A DNA stretch of 64,000 bases from Chinchilla lanigera (GCF_000276665.1 NW_004955405.1:10334938-10398937); one strand, 5' to 3'; counted from the stretch's first letter, positions 21,951 through 33,790 are shown. Translations and numbers: made by a program. The notes: a model not told the origin generated them from the letters alone.

Positions 21951-22349
21951 GCCTTTAGGATTCAGCTCTCACAGAATGTCTTTGAGCAGTCTTCCTGGAT
22001 TGTTTTTGCTTGCTTGCTTAAATTAGTAGTTTTGTTTCTTATAGCAGTTTTAGTTTAACAGAAGTACTGAACAGAAGGAACAGGGTATACATATATGACC
22101 TCTCTTCTGTTAACTCCCTTGATTTTCAAAGGCAGAAATAGGCCCTTCCTTCACTGTGTGCTCAGCGTAGCATGCACACAACTCTGTATTATTATAGAGT
22201 TTATAGTTATGAATTCACATGTGAGTTGTAGTCCATAGAAAACTGGAAGTTTCTTGAGAGCAGAAATATTTTATTGACCTCTGGTTCCCAAAGGCCAAAA
22301 ATAGGTTCTGTTACCAGCATTGCTTAACCTGATTTTTTTTTGTTTTTTT
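21951..22349. other. spacer of the inverted repeat, unassigned part
   Basis: No gene or named repeat seen. Confidence 0.5.
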
Positions 22350-22530
22350 ACATATTATCTCATTTAATCCTTATAATGACGTATGAACAAGGTATTAATA
22401 TTTCCACCCCAGTTCATGAATGAAGAAACTAAAGCTTAGAGAGGTGAAGTTTCCTAAAACCAAAATGGCGGAGCCAGATTCTAACAACAGCAGTCTAAAT
22501 CCATATTCTGCGTTGTTAATCTCTACTTTA
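22350..22530 (+). mobile_element. ancient mammalian dispersed repeat
   Basis: ATCTCATTTAATCCTTATAATGACG, GAAGAAACTAAAGCTTAGAGAGGTGAAG and GCCAGATTCTAACAACAGCAGTCTAAATCC match the familiar old repeat with a CTCATTTAATCCTCACAAC...ACTGAGGC order. I do not commit to a family name. Confidence 0.55.
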
Positions 22531-22544
22531 TATCCTCACCCCGT

Positions 22545-22838
22545 AACACAAATTTTGAAGAGTTAAGAGCCTGGGGCGCTCATAGCTGATTTACTGTTAG
22601 GAAGTGGAGCCGCCTGACAAGCCCCTCCGCCCTTCACTGTCTGCTTCCGGGCCGCTAGGATGTGAGCGGTTTCCTTCCCACTAGGAGGTGAGCGGGTCTT
22701 CCTTCTGCTGTGCCATTCCTGCCGTACAGTCGGCAGACTCTGGAATGAGCCGCGTGAAACTGTGAGTCCAAATAAACCCCTCCTCCTTGAAACTACAGGC
22801 ATCGGTATTTTGTCACAACAATGAGCAAATGACTAAGA
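22545..22838 (+). mobile_element. MaLR-type LTR, 3' part
   Basis: A CpG-containing body (TGTCTGCTTCCGGGCCGCTAGG) runs into GAAACTGTGAGTCCAAATAAACCCCTCCTCC and TTTTGTCACAACAATGAGCAAATGACTAAGA, the typical end of MST/THE1-like MaLR LTRs. The inverted arm begins two to three bases after it ends. Confidence 0.8.
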
Positions 22839-22840
22839 GG

Positions 22841-23043
22841 TGAGGCAGGGGAAGACAGATGAAGAAGTGACAGAAATGAAGTCTGGAAAGACAGACTGGA
22901 TCCAGGTACATGTTTGGCCTTCTCAAATTGTGTCATATTTTTAAATTGGAATGTAATTTTAAAATTTCTTATGACAATGCTACTAATAGAAATAATTTAT
23001 CTTGTATCCCTAACATATCATAATTAATACTTTCATTTTAAAG
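22841..23043 (-). repeat. inverted repeat, right arm
   Basis: Reverse complement of 21,749-21,950. Differences include CTCAAATTG for TTCAAATG and AATGCTACTAATAG for AGTGTTACTACTAG (same strand compared). Together with the left arm it could form a stem of about 200 bp with an 890-bp loop. Confidence 0.93.
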
Positions 23044-23204
23044 CCACAAAACACTTAAAATGTAGCAAGCTATTGTGCAGATAGCTGTATCGATAATGTG
23101 GGATTAGGAACTAAACCGATATTGAGAGTCAGAATTTCAACCAGCAAGAAAAGCTGCATTGAAAGTGCTTATATTTTAGTAGCTAAGAGCTTCTTGTCCT
23201 TGAC

Positions 23205-23372
23205 TTGCAAAACTTTGGATACAAATCTCACCTTTGTCACTTACTAGTTCTAGGGTCTTGAATAAGTTACCTAACCTTTATGAATGAGGATGTTGATTTC
23301 ATACAGTTATTGTGAGAACTAAATATGTAATAAATGTAAGGGGTTGAGTGCTACTAGGCACTCATTAAACAC
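23205..23372 (+). mobile_element. MIR relic
   Basis: CTCACCTTTGTCACTTACTAG, CTTGAATAAGTTACCTAACC, TTGTGAGAACTAAATATGTAATA and AGGCACTCATTAAAC follow the MIR core and 3' order. Confidence 0.72.
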
Positions 23373-25655
23373 AAAAAAGTAGGAAGAGATGGGGGAAAGT
23401 GAACAGAAACTCGCTGAGAGCAAAGTGGGGGAAGTTCTGAGGCGAGTGCATGGTATCTCAGGGAATAACAGGAGAAGCATGAAACCTGAGCAGAGCTTTT
23501 GTGGGGGAGAATGGTGAAGAGGAAGTTGCTAGATTGATATAAAGATATCATACAGAATGTTGAGATTGTAATCTTTTGTTTATGGACAGCCTTTCAAAAA
23601 TTCTGAATGTGAGGAAATACTTTGTGGAAAATGTTTATTTTCTCAAGGATATATTTGTACTGATACTTTTATTTAACATAATTACATGATTTGCTGCTTT
23701 TCTAAGAGTGATTTTATTACTCTTTGGGGATCAACATACTTTCTGTGGACACATCTGTTTGTTAATGGAAGCAATGGAAAAATTGGATTTGGATCCACAC
23801 GTCTATTTCTTATATAGAATAGGATCTGTTTTCATGTGCAGTCAGGGTCATGGGGTACGGAGGCAGTGGTAATTGTAAACTCAGGTTTGAAGCACAAGCA
23901 ATAGGGTACAAGGACAGAAGTGAAAGGTGATAGCCTAGATGGATAACCTATGGAAATTATATTTCATCTATGACCAAAAGAGCCACAGACACCTGGCTTA
24001 TTAAGATTTTGCTGTCCTCTAAGGTAAAGTGAGATCATTATTTAAAGAGTTTACCACAACCCTTGTTAGTTTCTTAGCCCTTTCTTATTCTGTGCATGTT
24101 AGGATCCAATAAAAAACAAAGAAGTAGACTAGGGATCAGATGAAAGGTACAAAGGATTCCTACTAAAGAATAAAAATATTAGGAAAAATAAAAAACAAAA
24201 ATAGAGACATTATAATTGTTAATAATTACATCTTTCATTTGTGCAGCTCTCTGTAAGTACTGTAATGCAAGTTAATGTACTCTTGTTTGGAGCATGAAAT
24301 GAGACCTTTTTGTTGCTAATTTCTTTGTTATATTTCCTAAAGAACATTCTGACTTGTCAAAGAATAAAGTGATAGATCATATTTTATAAGGAAAAGTACT
24401 ATCACAGCCTTGGGAATTAATTAATATGTTATGCTATACAACTTTCAGGATGAGAGTTTGTAACAGAAAATCAAAGAAAACAGCAAGATGTCATCATTCC
24501 CTACCTTGCTAACAGCATAAAAATAGCTAAAATATTTCTGAGCTTTCATTTAGAGTAAATATAGACTAAAGTAATAACTGTATGCATCTGTTGATATCTA
24601 TGTTTTATAGTAGCAAATTTTCTCCCTTAGCTATTATAATTCTTTTTTACAAAATGTGCTTTTAAATGAGAGCTTTTACACTATATTTTCAGCTTTGGCT
24701 TTTTTGTTTTGTTTTCTTTACAAATATGTATTTGCCTTAGGCATGAATTTTTATGTATATAATAATGGCACAAATAACATAAATCCCATCAGGTCTGTTC
24801 CAGTTGATGAAAGTAGATGGTAAAAACAGACAAAATGTAAGATCTTACAAAGTACAATTTTAAAACACTGAGATATTTCTGGTTGTCTTTAAATAACTTT
24901 TCGCAGTAAAACTATAGGAATACTTGTTTAGGTTTAAGTGGTTCTTTCTTTCACTGCAATATTTTAGTAATATAATAATGATTAATTTATTTGGCACTTA
25001 TAGTCTTGAAGCAATGTTTTAGAAATTTCATGGAAGTACATATACATAAAGTAATTGTATAAGAAAAACACCCGTACATCCTATTATTCAGTAGGTACAG
25101 TTCACTAGGTGGACAAAATGTAGTAAAGAAAAAGAAATTCTGAGAAGATGAAACAGCATGGGTCAAAGTGCAGAGGTGCAAAGCTGCATAATATGGCAAA
25201 GAAGCAGCAAGCAATTTGATATGGCCTGAACAGACGGCAAGAGAACCCACTGGGTTGTTTACTTTGATGTTACAGATTTATTTATCTCTTAGGGCTTCAG
25301 ACAATATATTTCCAATTCCTGTCTCACAGCTTGAGTTATTATTGGTCTTTTATTCCCTATCTCTGTCTTAGCTTCTTAATGTGTGATCTCCTACTGATAT
25401 CAATAGCCATATATCCCTTATAGTTCAAGATAACAAGACTTGATTAAAAACCTTGGTTCCAACCCTATTCTGATTATACTAATAGAAGTGAACAATGCTA
25501 TCGAGGCAATCTCCGAGTTCAGTACTTCTTTAAGAACTTATATTTTATTAAATCCATCTAAGTTAAAATATTTAACAAAAGATGGATTATAAGCTCATGC
25601 CTGGGATAAGAAGAAAGTATAGGACTAGGAGTGATAGTATGTACTAATTTTCAAA
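23373..25655. other. no recognisable gene or repeat
   Basis: About 2.3 kb of AT-rich sequence. Short minus frames (23,354-23,551 and 24,987-25,250) have no recognisable features. Confidence 0.45.
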
Positions 25656-25985
25656 CTTTGCTTCATTTAATTGTTATAACTTTATGAGGCAAATAGTCTT
25701 CCTATTAGTATTTTATAAGGAAAACCTAAACTATACAGAGGTTCGATTATTTTCACACAGAATAGAAATAACATGCACTATTGCCAAAATGAACCTCATT
25801 TAATCTTTAGAATTCTGTGAGGTAGATATTCCTACCATTATTATTTTATAAGGAAAAAGCTAAACTTTAGAGTCAGTAATTTTCATTCATTTACCAATCT
25901 AAAAACTGATAGAGTTGGGATTCAAATCTAGGTCTGTCTGATTTCAAACCTCTGGATGAAAATGCCATACGACTACTTACTCATA
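25655..25985 (+). mobile_element. ancient mammalian dispersed repeat, two copies
   Basis: Two phrases of the same kind: TTAATTGTTATAACTTTATGAGGCAAATAGTC...AAGGAAAACCTAAACTATACAGAGG, and TTTAATCTTTAGAATTCTGTGAGGTAGATATTC...AAGGAAAAAGCTAAAC, then GGGATTCAAATCTAGGTCTGTCTGATT. They share the layout of the relic at 22,350. Confidence 0.5.
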
Positions 25986-26422
25986 AATTCAGAAAGGCCG
26001 GTAATTGTGTGAAAAAATTGTCCATGGGGGCAGGGAGGGAAGATAGTAAGTATTTGATTTGGATTAAGAGAGGGCTAAAAATATCATATTTGAAGGGAAA
26101 CATGTTTGAATTTTTCAAAGAAAAAAATGAATTTTTCAGAGAAGTATACATACATCTCTGCATTGTAGAGTATATAGATTGCTAATATTAAAAAATTCTT
26201 GAGAATTTTATACAAACTACTTTAACTTCTTGATGTCAACAGAATTAATGATGAACAAATTCAATAGCAATGACAAGGAATATGCTGCTGTTCACAAAGA
26301 AATGTCATTTATTTTAAAAAATTTATCTTTTTTAAAAGTAAATGGTGCAGTGGTAAAAATCCAGCACTTACATCAATCTAGAGCTCTTTTCAATCTAGAT
26401 TTTTGTTGCCATTGCTTCTAAT

Positions 26423-26718
26423 GCAGTTTGAGTATCCCTTAATCCAAAATGCTTGGGGCCAGAAATAGTCAAGATTTTGGGCTTTGGAATAGTTGTATGA
26501 CCATAATAAGGTATCATGGAGATGAGAAAGTCTACACGCAAAATTTATTTATATTTCATATTCATCTTATGTGGTGAAAGAAATTATGTGCAATATATTT
26601 AGTGTGCCTGTATTTTGACTGCAACATGTCAACTGCCCCTTGTGGCATCATGTCAGTTCAAAATGTTTTTGACTTGGTGGCATTTCAGATTTTGGGTTTT
26701 GGATGAGGGGTGTACAAT
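26423..26718 (+). mobile_element. Tigger/pogo-like MITE relic
   Basis: It starts CAGTTTGAGTATCCCTTAATCC and ends TTTGGGTTTTGGATGAGGGGTGTACAA, an approximate inverted terminal repeat. Inside are CAAAATGCTTGGGGCCAG and TGGTGGCATTTCAGATTTTGG. This matches an old non-autonomous DNA transposon known in mammals; I am not sure of the exact family. Confidence 0.7.
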
Positions 26719-26897
26719 TATCTTTACTGTCCAATAGTATTTACTAAGTTTTTTAAAATTCTAGTCTATTAGAGGGAGAATATTAAAAGTAGAAAATTGT
26801 ATTCCAGGGAACAATGTGCTGTGGGGAGAGTGAAAATTAGAATGGGAAATCACAAAGGGAAAGTAAATGTAGTGAAAACAGAAAGCAAACTCAAGTA

Positions 26898-26917
26898 TTA
26901 TATATATATATATATTT
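26898..26917. repeat. (TA)n microsatellite
   Basis: About nine TA units at the junction with the following ID. Confidence 0.9.
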
Positions 26918-27011
26918 TGTTTTGCTTTGTTTTTCTCCGGTACCGGGAACCAAACTCACGACCTTGCGCTTGCCAGGCAGGTGCTTTGCCACTGAGCTAA
27001 ATCCCCAGCCC
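26915..27011 (-). mobile_element. ID SINE with target-site duplication
   Basis: Young antisense ID with CCGGTACCGGG motif. CTCAAGTATTATAT at 26,890-26,903 and again at 27,012-27,025 is a perfect 14-bp target-site duplication. Confidence 0.95.
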
Positions 27012-27579
27012 CTCAAGTATTATATTTATCTCAAGGAACAAGGAATGGCAAAGACAGCAGCCAAACTCTGTCTCTTGCTAATCAAAGAGATTTGGAAGAG
27101 AGTAGGAAGAGGTAGACACTTGCCAGTTACTAACCAATTAGTAACTGGACAGATATACCATCAACCGGCATAAATGAATTGCTTTCTTACACACGCCTAT
27201 ACCATATTGTTTTGCAATTTATTTCTAATTTGCTTTTGAGATCTTTCTCTGGAAAGTGGCTGTAATTCCAGCCTTGTCTTGTGAATTTTATACAAATCAC
27301 CTCCAGAGGAGGTGGTCGGGGATGTTTACAGTGTGCTTATCATAGGATACTCCTTTATCCTAGTAGACGGTATAATGCCTAAGTATCTCATGTGTGATCA
27401 GGTGTCCCTCTCACTCATTTTACTAGCAGGTACACACTTGCAACTCTTGTCTGACATAATGTAGTTTATTCCTACCAAGATAGCCACTCTCCAGGAATGT
27501 CCTGACTAGGAATGAAGTGAGAGATCATTGTGTTGGTCAGGTGATCACAAAGGAGAATAACAATTCATGTGAAATAACA

Positions 27580-27690
27580 GTTCTGCTACTTACAGACCCT
27601 CGAGAGTAAAGGGCAGCATGCTTCTCCATACGGTCTACAGAAAAAATGGAGCCACCCAGGACATACACACTAAACCAGCAGGTGGAGAGC

Positions 27691-27729
<39 letters not shown>

Positions 27730-27935
27730 GTAGACTGAAACCTTTATAGGAGCCCAGCCCAAGCAAGTTTCAAGTTTCTAAATATCAGTTGATTTAGAGC
27801 AAGAAGGCATGAGTTCCTTGGGGTCTTACTATAACTGAGAGGTGGTCACTGGGGCATATCTAGGCAGTCTAGGCAGTGTGCGAGGCGTAAGCAGGGGGAG
27901 TCAAGTACTTTGTCTCTAGCTCTTGCAAAGAGAGA
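27580..27935. repeat. (GA)n tract in an unassigned, possibly LTR-derived segment
   Basis: A run of about 16 AG units at 27,694-27,726, embedded in CCAGCAGGTGGAGAGC and TTTATAGGAGCCCAGCCC. The flanks are reminiscent of an LTR read antisense but I cannot define ends. Confidence 0.5.
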
Positions 27936-28039
27936 TATTCAGAAGACTGTTGTAAAAGGCAGCTCTCGGGATTAACCACATTGAGGAACAGAAAAAGGTG
28001 AAGAGCTGGAAACTGAGTCCTGGATGAATAAGCCCTCTT

Positions 28040-28143
28040 TCTGTTTTTTGGTTTTTTTTTTTTTTTTTCCGGTACTGGGAATCGAACTCACGACCTTGCA
28101 CTTGCCAGACAGGTGCTGTGCCGCTGAGCTAAATCCCCAGCCC
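28040..28143 (-). mobile_element. ID SINE with target-site duplication
   Basis: Poly-T, CCGGTACTGGGAATCGAACTC, and CTGAGCTAAATCCCCAGCCC. The flanks AGCCCTCTTTCTG (about 28,030) and AGCCTTCTTTCTG (about 28,146) form a target-site duplication with one mismatch. Confidence 0.93.
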
Positions 28144-28314
28144 GAAGCCTTCTTTCTGGTATAAGAAACTCCAGCTTATTTTCAGAATGGATGCGGCAGC
28201 AAACTAAATTAAAGTAGTTTACTACATACATTTAAAAAATAGTGTGAGTAAAAAAAACACATCTGTAGTAACCACAAAAATTGAGGAGTGAATGATGCTG
28301 CACAACCTTATTTT

Positions 28315-28935
28315 AGAGCTTGTTGCTCAACTCCAATTCCGTTATTAGCCTAAGGAAATAGGCCACCTACCCCTGACAATCAGCAAACTCAAGGGACCCT
28401 TACAGATGTCCCTGTTTATTTCGAACCAGTTATGGGTATCACCACTCTGTCCATTGTCAATGATCTGACTTGACTGGTTTGTCAGAGGGCAAATGCAGTG
28501 GGAGGAAAAGGTTAAAAACCTCAACAAAGAGCTCTAGGTAAGGATATCCCTGCTCTCTGTAGGTCTTATAAATTAGCCATAAACCTTTTGATGACAAAGC
28601 CCATGATCCCTTGCATGAGCCCCAACCTCCTTATCACCTGTTTATCTAAAGCTAAAGACCTTCTGTAAGCCAGAGGAAGTGGTCTTGTCAAAATTTCAAC
28701 TGTAAATATAATTTTAAACAAAATAGAGGTGTGCCCAGAAAATCTGCAAGGTGCTAAATGATCCCAGGAAAGAACATGCTTTAGAAAATTGTGTCTGCTG
28801 CCTAGACTCAATGTATGTAGCCTCAAACCCTTATAAAAATCAGTTTTTCACCTTAACTGCAGGATTCCTGTCTTAGAGACTCACCTGCTTGCCCCCAGCA
28901 GTATACACTGATCAAAACAAATTCTTTCCTTTTCT
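28315..28935 (+). mobile_element. candidate class I ERV solo LTR
   Basis: Towards its 3' end a TATA-like CCTTATAAAAATCAG is followed by CTTAGAGACTCACCTGCTTGCCCCCAGCAGTATACACTGATC and an AAACAAATTC region where an AATAAA signal would sit, an order common to gammaretrovirus-like LTRs. Its 5' boundary is uncertain. No internal viral genes adjoin it. Confidence 0.55.
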
Positions 28936-29099
28936 AAAGGAGGAAGAAAAAAGAGGGGAAAACGAAACAAGAAATAGGAAAAATTTATGTAAAAAATTAG
29001 AACTTATACAAACACATAAAATAACCAACTAAATGGAGACAGACCATGTTTCTGGATAGGAAGACTCAATATTATAAAGCAAAGCAGTTCTGATCCAGA

Positions 29100-29178
29100 G
29101 TGTGTACATGTGTGGTCTTGGGGTAGAATCCGTAGCAAGTGTTCTATTAATAAAGTATACCTCCAGTCCCAGAACTTT
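29100..29178 (-). mobile_element. degenerate ID fragment
   Basis: TGGGGTAGAATCCGTAGCAAGTGTTCTATTAATAAAGTATACCTCCAGTCCC keeps the antisense ID outline. Confidence 0.5.
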
Positions 29179-29995
29179 TAAAAATTGAATCTTATTGGCT
29201 TATGCTAATAATTACATAGAAGAAAATTTAAGAACATTAAGTTTAAAAAAATAATAATAGGGGAGGGAATTTATTCTATGAGAAATCCAAAGTACTATAC
29301 AACTGGAATAAATTACTAAGATATTAATTAGCTTTAAAGTAAACAAATAGATAAAGGAAAGAAAAGAGTTTAGGGAAACAGTTCTAAAGTATATTTCTTT
29401 AGTTCTACGGGATTCCTCAGAAGTTCCCAATTGGATTGAGCTTCACTTATCTACAGTAGCAACCTATTTATTAACATACCATTTATTGGCCCTTCTCCCT
29501 TCCCCATTTCACTTTTCCTACACTTCATTTGCTCCCTGGGAGCACCTGTTAATTAGACTGCCTATACTCGGGTTGTTTTCTCAGAGTCTGCTTTCTTGAG
29601 AACCCTAAATAAAATAAGAGATATTTAATTTAATGCTCTCCATGCTTCTGTGCAATATTAGTTTTTCACAATGGCAACTTGTAGGATGTGGGTCAAACAA
29701 TATAATTAAAATTATTAATCTGACCACATTACACCTGCGAATTTGGAATATTGTTCTAGAGTACATTTGTACATTTTCTTTACTAAAGGAAGACTTTTAA
29801 ATAGTAAGCACTAACTCCTTACCCTCTCAAATGGCTTAAAATTTAGATCTAAAATCACATTTACATTTATAGCTCCTTCTGCTCTTTCCCTTTCACCTTT
29901 TTACTGATGAAAAATTAGTGATTATTTTCCTATTATAACACATAAACTCCAGAAAAGCCATCACTACGGATAATCTGGTACTTATACATTTTACT
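29179..29995. other. no recognisable gene; possible old LTR end
   Basis: Near 29,575-29,610, GTCTGCTTTCTTGAGAACCCTAAATAAAAT recalls the end of the old LTR described at 48,890. Otherwise unassigned. Confidence 0.4.
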
Positions 29996-29997
29996 TT

Positions 29998-30665
29998 TTT
30001 TAAACTTTTCTTTTTTTTTTTAATTGACATATAACAATTATACCTTTTATGGGGAATGGTATGATATGCAAATATCTGTATACAATATGTACTGATCAAG
30101 TCAGGCTATCTGGCGTTTCTGTCTCTTTATCATTCCTTTACGTGTGAAGTCTTCAGTCTTCTGGTTCTTCATAAAACATGACAGATAGTTATAAACTCTC
30201 ATCACCCCACTGTGGGGCAGATCATTAGAACTCTTTCCTCTTATCTAACTGCATTTTGTACCCATTACCCAAACTTCCTCTACTCCTCAGCCTCTCATCA
30301 TCACTATCCTACTCTTTTCTACTTTAAGATCAACTTTTTTTTCTCTTCTGCATTTGAGAAAGAATTTGCTTTCTTTGTCTGGCTTATTTCATTTAATAAA
30401 ATGTTCTCCAGTTCTATGCATTTTGCAGTAAGCGAGAGGATTCATTCATTTTTATATCTGAAGAACTTCAAATAGATGCATATATATCATATGTTTTTCA
30501 TTCATCCACACATGTAGGTTGATTCTATATCTTGGCTACTGTGAATAGTGTTGCTATAAACAAGGGAGTGTAGATGTCTCTCTGACATACTGACTTCATT
30601 TCCTTTGGATATATAGTTAGAAGAAGAAATTCACATATAGAGACTAGTAAGGTGGAATTATAAAA
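29998..30665 (-). mobile_element. L1 3' end fragment
   Basis: TTAATTGACATATAACAATTATACC begins an antisense L1 3' end. ORF2-terminal phrases follow: TGGCTTATTTCATTTAATAAAATGTTC, TAGGTTGATTCTATATCTTGGC and TGTGAATAGTGTTGCTATAAAC. The 87-codon plus frame at 30,212-30,475 is the antisense strand of this element, not a gene. Confidence 0.85.
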
Positions 30666-31438
30666 CAATATTGGAATGAAATTTTACAAATTTACAAATC
30701 TGTAAATATCTACCATTTGTACATCTGTACTTGGTGACCTTTATCCGTCCCACATCTAAAAATGCTTGCAAGTTCATGTACTATAATCCCATAGCTGAAA
30801 GATGTTCAGAAGAATGTGTGAGTATTAATCACCGGAAGAATATGGGAAAGTGTGCAAATCTGGACATACAATCCAGGGAAAGATAGGATAGTCTCAACAA
30901 ATTAACTCAGGGAATGCCATTTATTTCTACTGTAAACTGAGAGCTGCTTTTGAAACAGGAAGTGGGAAGTTGAAAGCCCAGGCTAAAAAGGAACACAAGC
31001 TGAGAGACAGAAAAAATGTAGTCAAAGATGTGACATTGTTCAGAAAATCTAATGTTTAAAAATCAGGCATGGTATGGCATGGGCAACAGCAAAATCATTT
31101 GAGAGATCATCGCAACCCATATGTAAGCACCATTGCTCAGGTAAACCTCACAAACTCCCCAGTGGACTAGTGAATGGATATTTTCACCACAGTTGATAAT
31201 GATGGGGTAGCAGAAAAGGAGTATTAATCCGATGATACACATAAAATAACCATAGAATGGTGGGATTGTAAGATCTGAGATTTTTTCAGTGACCACTCAT
31301 ATCAGAAACTGATTTCTACTCATCAAATTGTATAAATTCCTATACAAATATCATAATAGTGGTAGTTTCAAGAAATAGTTCCAAAAAAGTTCCAATAAAG
31401 AGAGATGGTGTCTAAAATGAGCTCTAATGGACATCCTC
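30666..31438. other. no recognised gene
   Basis: Includes a 77-codon minus frame (31,063-31,296) with hydrophobic stretches. I found no family match, upstream frame or splice context, so I do not call it a gene. Confidence 0.4.
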
Positions 31439-31488
31439 TAAAACTGAAGAAAACAAAAAATAAATAAATAAATAAAACTGAAGAAAAC
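31439..31488 (+). repeat. 16-bp duplication flanking a bare A-rich tail
   Basis: TAAAACTGAAGAAAAC at 31,439-31,454 and 31,473-31,488 brackets AAAAAATAAATAAATAAA. This is the signature of a retroposon insertion truncated to its tail, or of replication slippage. Confidence 0.75.
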
Positions 31489-31879
31489 TTATTCAGCCTG
31501 AATCTGTTCAGAAGCAAAAATAAATAAATGTAACTAGAGCACAGGAAAATCATAAATAAGTCATAACTAGATTGTAAACATATAAATGGAAAATCATAAA
31601 CCAGTGTTTTCATATCATTCCTAGTCTTGGTGAGGAGGAAGCAGTAATTAAGATCAGTGCTACATAGTACAGTAAAGGTATATATGATTTCTTCATTAAT
31701 GTGGGTTCTGTTTTTCACAATTATACCTTTATTACATTTCAAATCAATATTCCCTTTTGAATACTGGCTAGTATCTGAAACACCAGGAATCAATCAATAA
31801 AAAGTGGTCAAGGGCCTGGTACTCAGGACAACATATGTCTGTACTTGGTGAGTAGCATACAATAAAGAGGGTTCCTAAG

Positions 31880-32260
31880 GCATGAATTTAGAACACGTGC
31901 TAAATGTATTAGTCCTTACAAGAGCTTGCAGAGCTGGGGGAAGACTCTTCAAAAGACTGCATATACTCTGAGTCAGATTTAGTGCAGTACATGGAAATTT
32001 ATAACACTGGCTACAGTGGTTGCCCTCAGAGTCAAAAGTAGGAGAGCAAAAGATCTGTGTGGTGCTAGAGATCCTTAGGATCCAGCCGAAGGCAATGTCC
32101 CTTACGGTCTGCATCAGGAGGCCGAGGGTTCTATACCAAGAGGTCAAAGGGTTGGCACTAGAAGCTAAAGTGGGTCTTCCACAGCCAGGATAATGATGAA
32201 TCAATCAGTTGGGTGCTCCCCACTCAAGTTGACAATTAATCAATTAACCACTACAATACA
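31880..32260 (-). mobile_element. candidate old LTR, minus strand
   Basis: The high-coordinate end CTCAAGTTGACAATTAATCAATTAACC is the reverse complement of the old LTR start TTAATTGTCAACTTGAG, comparable to the LTR head at 47,640 (TATCAACTTGACTG). The interior is too diverged to confirm; the 109-codon minus frame here has no support. Confidence 0.4.
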
Positions 32261-32476
32261 GAAAAGCAAGAGCTCGGAAACAGCAAGAAATGACTCGGAA
32301 TCTATCCATTCAAGTTTAGCAGAGTAATAAGCCTGTTAGTTTGGCGTAATGGAGGAAGAATTCCTTACATAGAGTAGAACCAATCTTTCAATTTTGATGA
32401 AATAACTTGAAGTGAAGTAACTTTTAAAGTGAGTGAAAGCGTAGTGTAATATATTTCTCTTATATACTATATAATA

Positions 32477-32501
32477 TGACCTCATATATTATATGAGGTC
32501 A
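32477..32501. repeat. 25-bp near-perfect palindrome
   Basis: TGACCTCATATA and TATATGAGGTCA are perfect inverted arms around one central T. TATA-rich, could extrude as a cruciform; no associated gene. Confidence 0.9.
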
Positions 32502-32599
32502 CTCACTTTTTGAGTGCCCTCTTATAGCAGTTATCAGTCAGCAACTTTAAGGACAGAGCAAGGATACATTGAATTCAAAACAAATATTTTTCAGAGCAT

Positions 32600-33015
32600 A
32601 GCTAGTTTCTTAATGAGTTATTGCTATAAAACAATGGCTTAGAACAACTACCATTTTATTTGCACATAATTCCATAAATCAGAAATTTGAGCTGTGTTCA
32701 CAAGAATGATTCACCTGCTGATCTCATGGGAGGTCACTCATGAGGCTTCTAGCCTCTGGAGGTCACTTAGGGTTCATGGTCCAAGAGGGCTTTAATCAAA
32801 AGTCTGGTGGTTGATGATGCTTTCACTGGGTCTCTGTCTTCTTGTGGTCTCTCATCCTCAGACTGAGAGACTGGCTGGGGCTTGTTCATGTGGTGAAAGC
32901 AGCATTCCAAAGGGGCAAAAGCTTCAAAGCATTCCTGAAGCCTAAACTCAGAAGTCCCACAGTGTTACTTCCACTGACTTCTTTCAATGATAAAGCAAAG
33001 TCACAGGACATCCCA
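32600..33015 (-). mobile_element. old LTR (MLT1-like), minus strand
   Basis: GTTATTGCTATAAAACAATGGCTTAGAACAAC, TGGGGCTTGTTCATGTGG, GCAGCATTCCAAAGGGGCAAAAGC and AAAGCAAAGTCACAGGACATCCCAGATT match a common old mammalian repeat I place with MLT1-type LTRs. The 154-codon minus frame at 32,886-33,350 overlaps it and shows no domain. Confidence 0.6.
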
Positions 33016-33334
33016 GATTTATAGGTGTTGAGAAAGGACTGAGAAGGAAATAGTACAGTCACAATTGCAAAAATGTGCCCGTACACAAGTGGGAGGACTG
33101 TTGTAGGTAGCTGTCTTTGTAAATAACCTGCCACAGCTAGAGAAACACCTTTCTGTAAGAGTTGGGATGAAGCTGAAAAGTCCATAAGAAGCCACCCAAT
33201 GTATGTATAAAGGGATCTTAGAAACAAACTGTACACAGAGTGCTTGAATGCTAGCGGAGTTAAATTTCCCAAATGTTTACTTTGTCTATCTGAAATGGTC
33301 TTCTGCCAGATCTTCAGATGGCTGACTTCTACAT

Positions 33335-33545
33335 GGTATTGGAGGTTCACTCAAACTTTGCCTCCTGAGAGAAACTGTCCCAGATCACTCAAAGTTAATT
33401 TCCCCATCTCACTAGCACGTTTTCCTCATAGCCATATGACAACCTGAAATAACTTTAACATTTGCCTACTTGTTTATAGGGTATTTAAACCACTAAGATG
33501 TAAGCTCCATGAGATTCAAGAGTCTTTTAATTTGTGACACCAAAT
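33335..33545 (+). mobile_element. L2 relic
   Basis: GTTCACTCAAACTTTGCCTCC, TTTCCCCATCTCACTAGCACG and CCACTAAGATGTAAGCTCCATGAGATTC follow the L2 3' order. Confidence 0.75.
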
Positions 33546-33790
33546 TAGTGATACCAGTTAATGATTGAAAAGGTAGCAAGTTGAGGACAAAATTTTTATA
33601 ATTACTTCTCCACTCAAATCCCAGATCTGACTCAAGTCTTAATCTTTGGGATGAAGCCCAAAGGAAATGACACCATCTCTTTATCCCTGGGTTTACCAAG
33701 CATTTCCCATACAAACCTGTTTGGAAATTTCCATTATGTTAAATATTCAAGTATTTGGAATGTATCTAATTTACCTCATTTCCTCATTAG

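Noticed and set aside
31063..31296. 77-codon minus frame with hydrophobic segments
   Set aside because: It looks membrane-like, but nothing upstream or downstream continues it and I recognise no family. AT-rich DNA often gives such frames.
31368..31793. 141-codon minus frame
   Set aside because: Phe/Leu/Tyr-rich, partly antisense to A-rich repeats; no motif.
32886..33350. 154-codon minus frame
   Set aside because: Overlaps an old LTR; no domain. Considered a chance frame.
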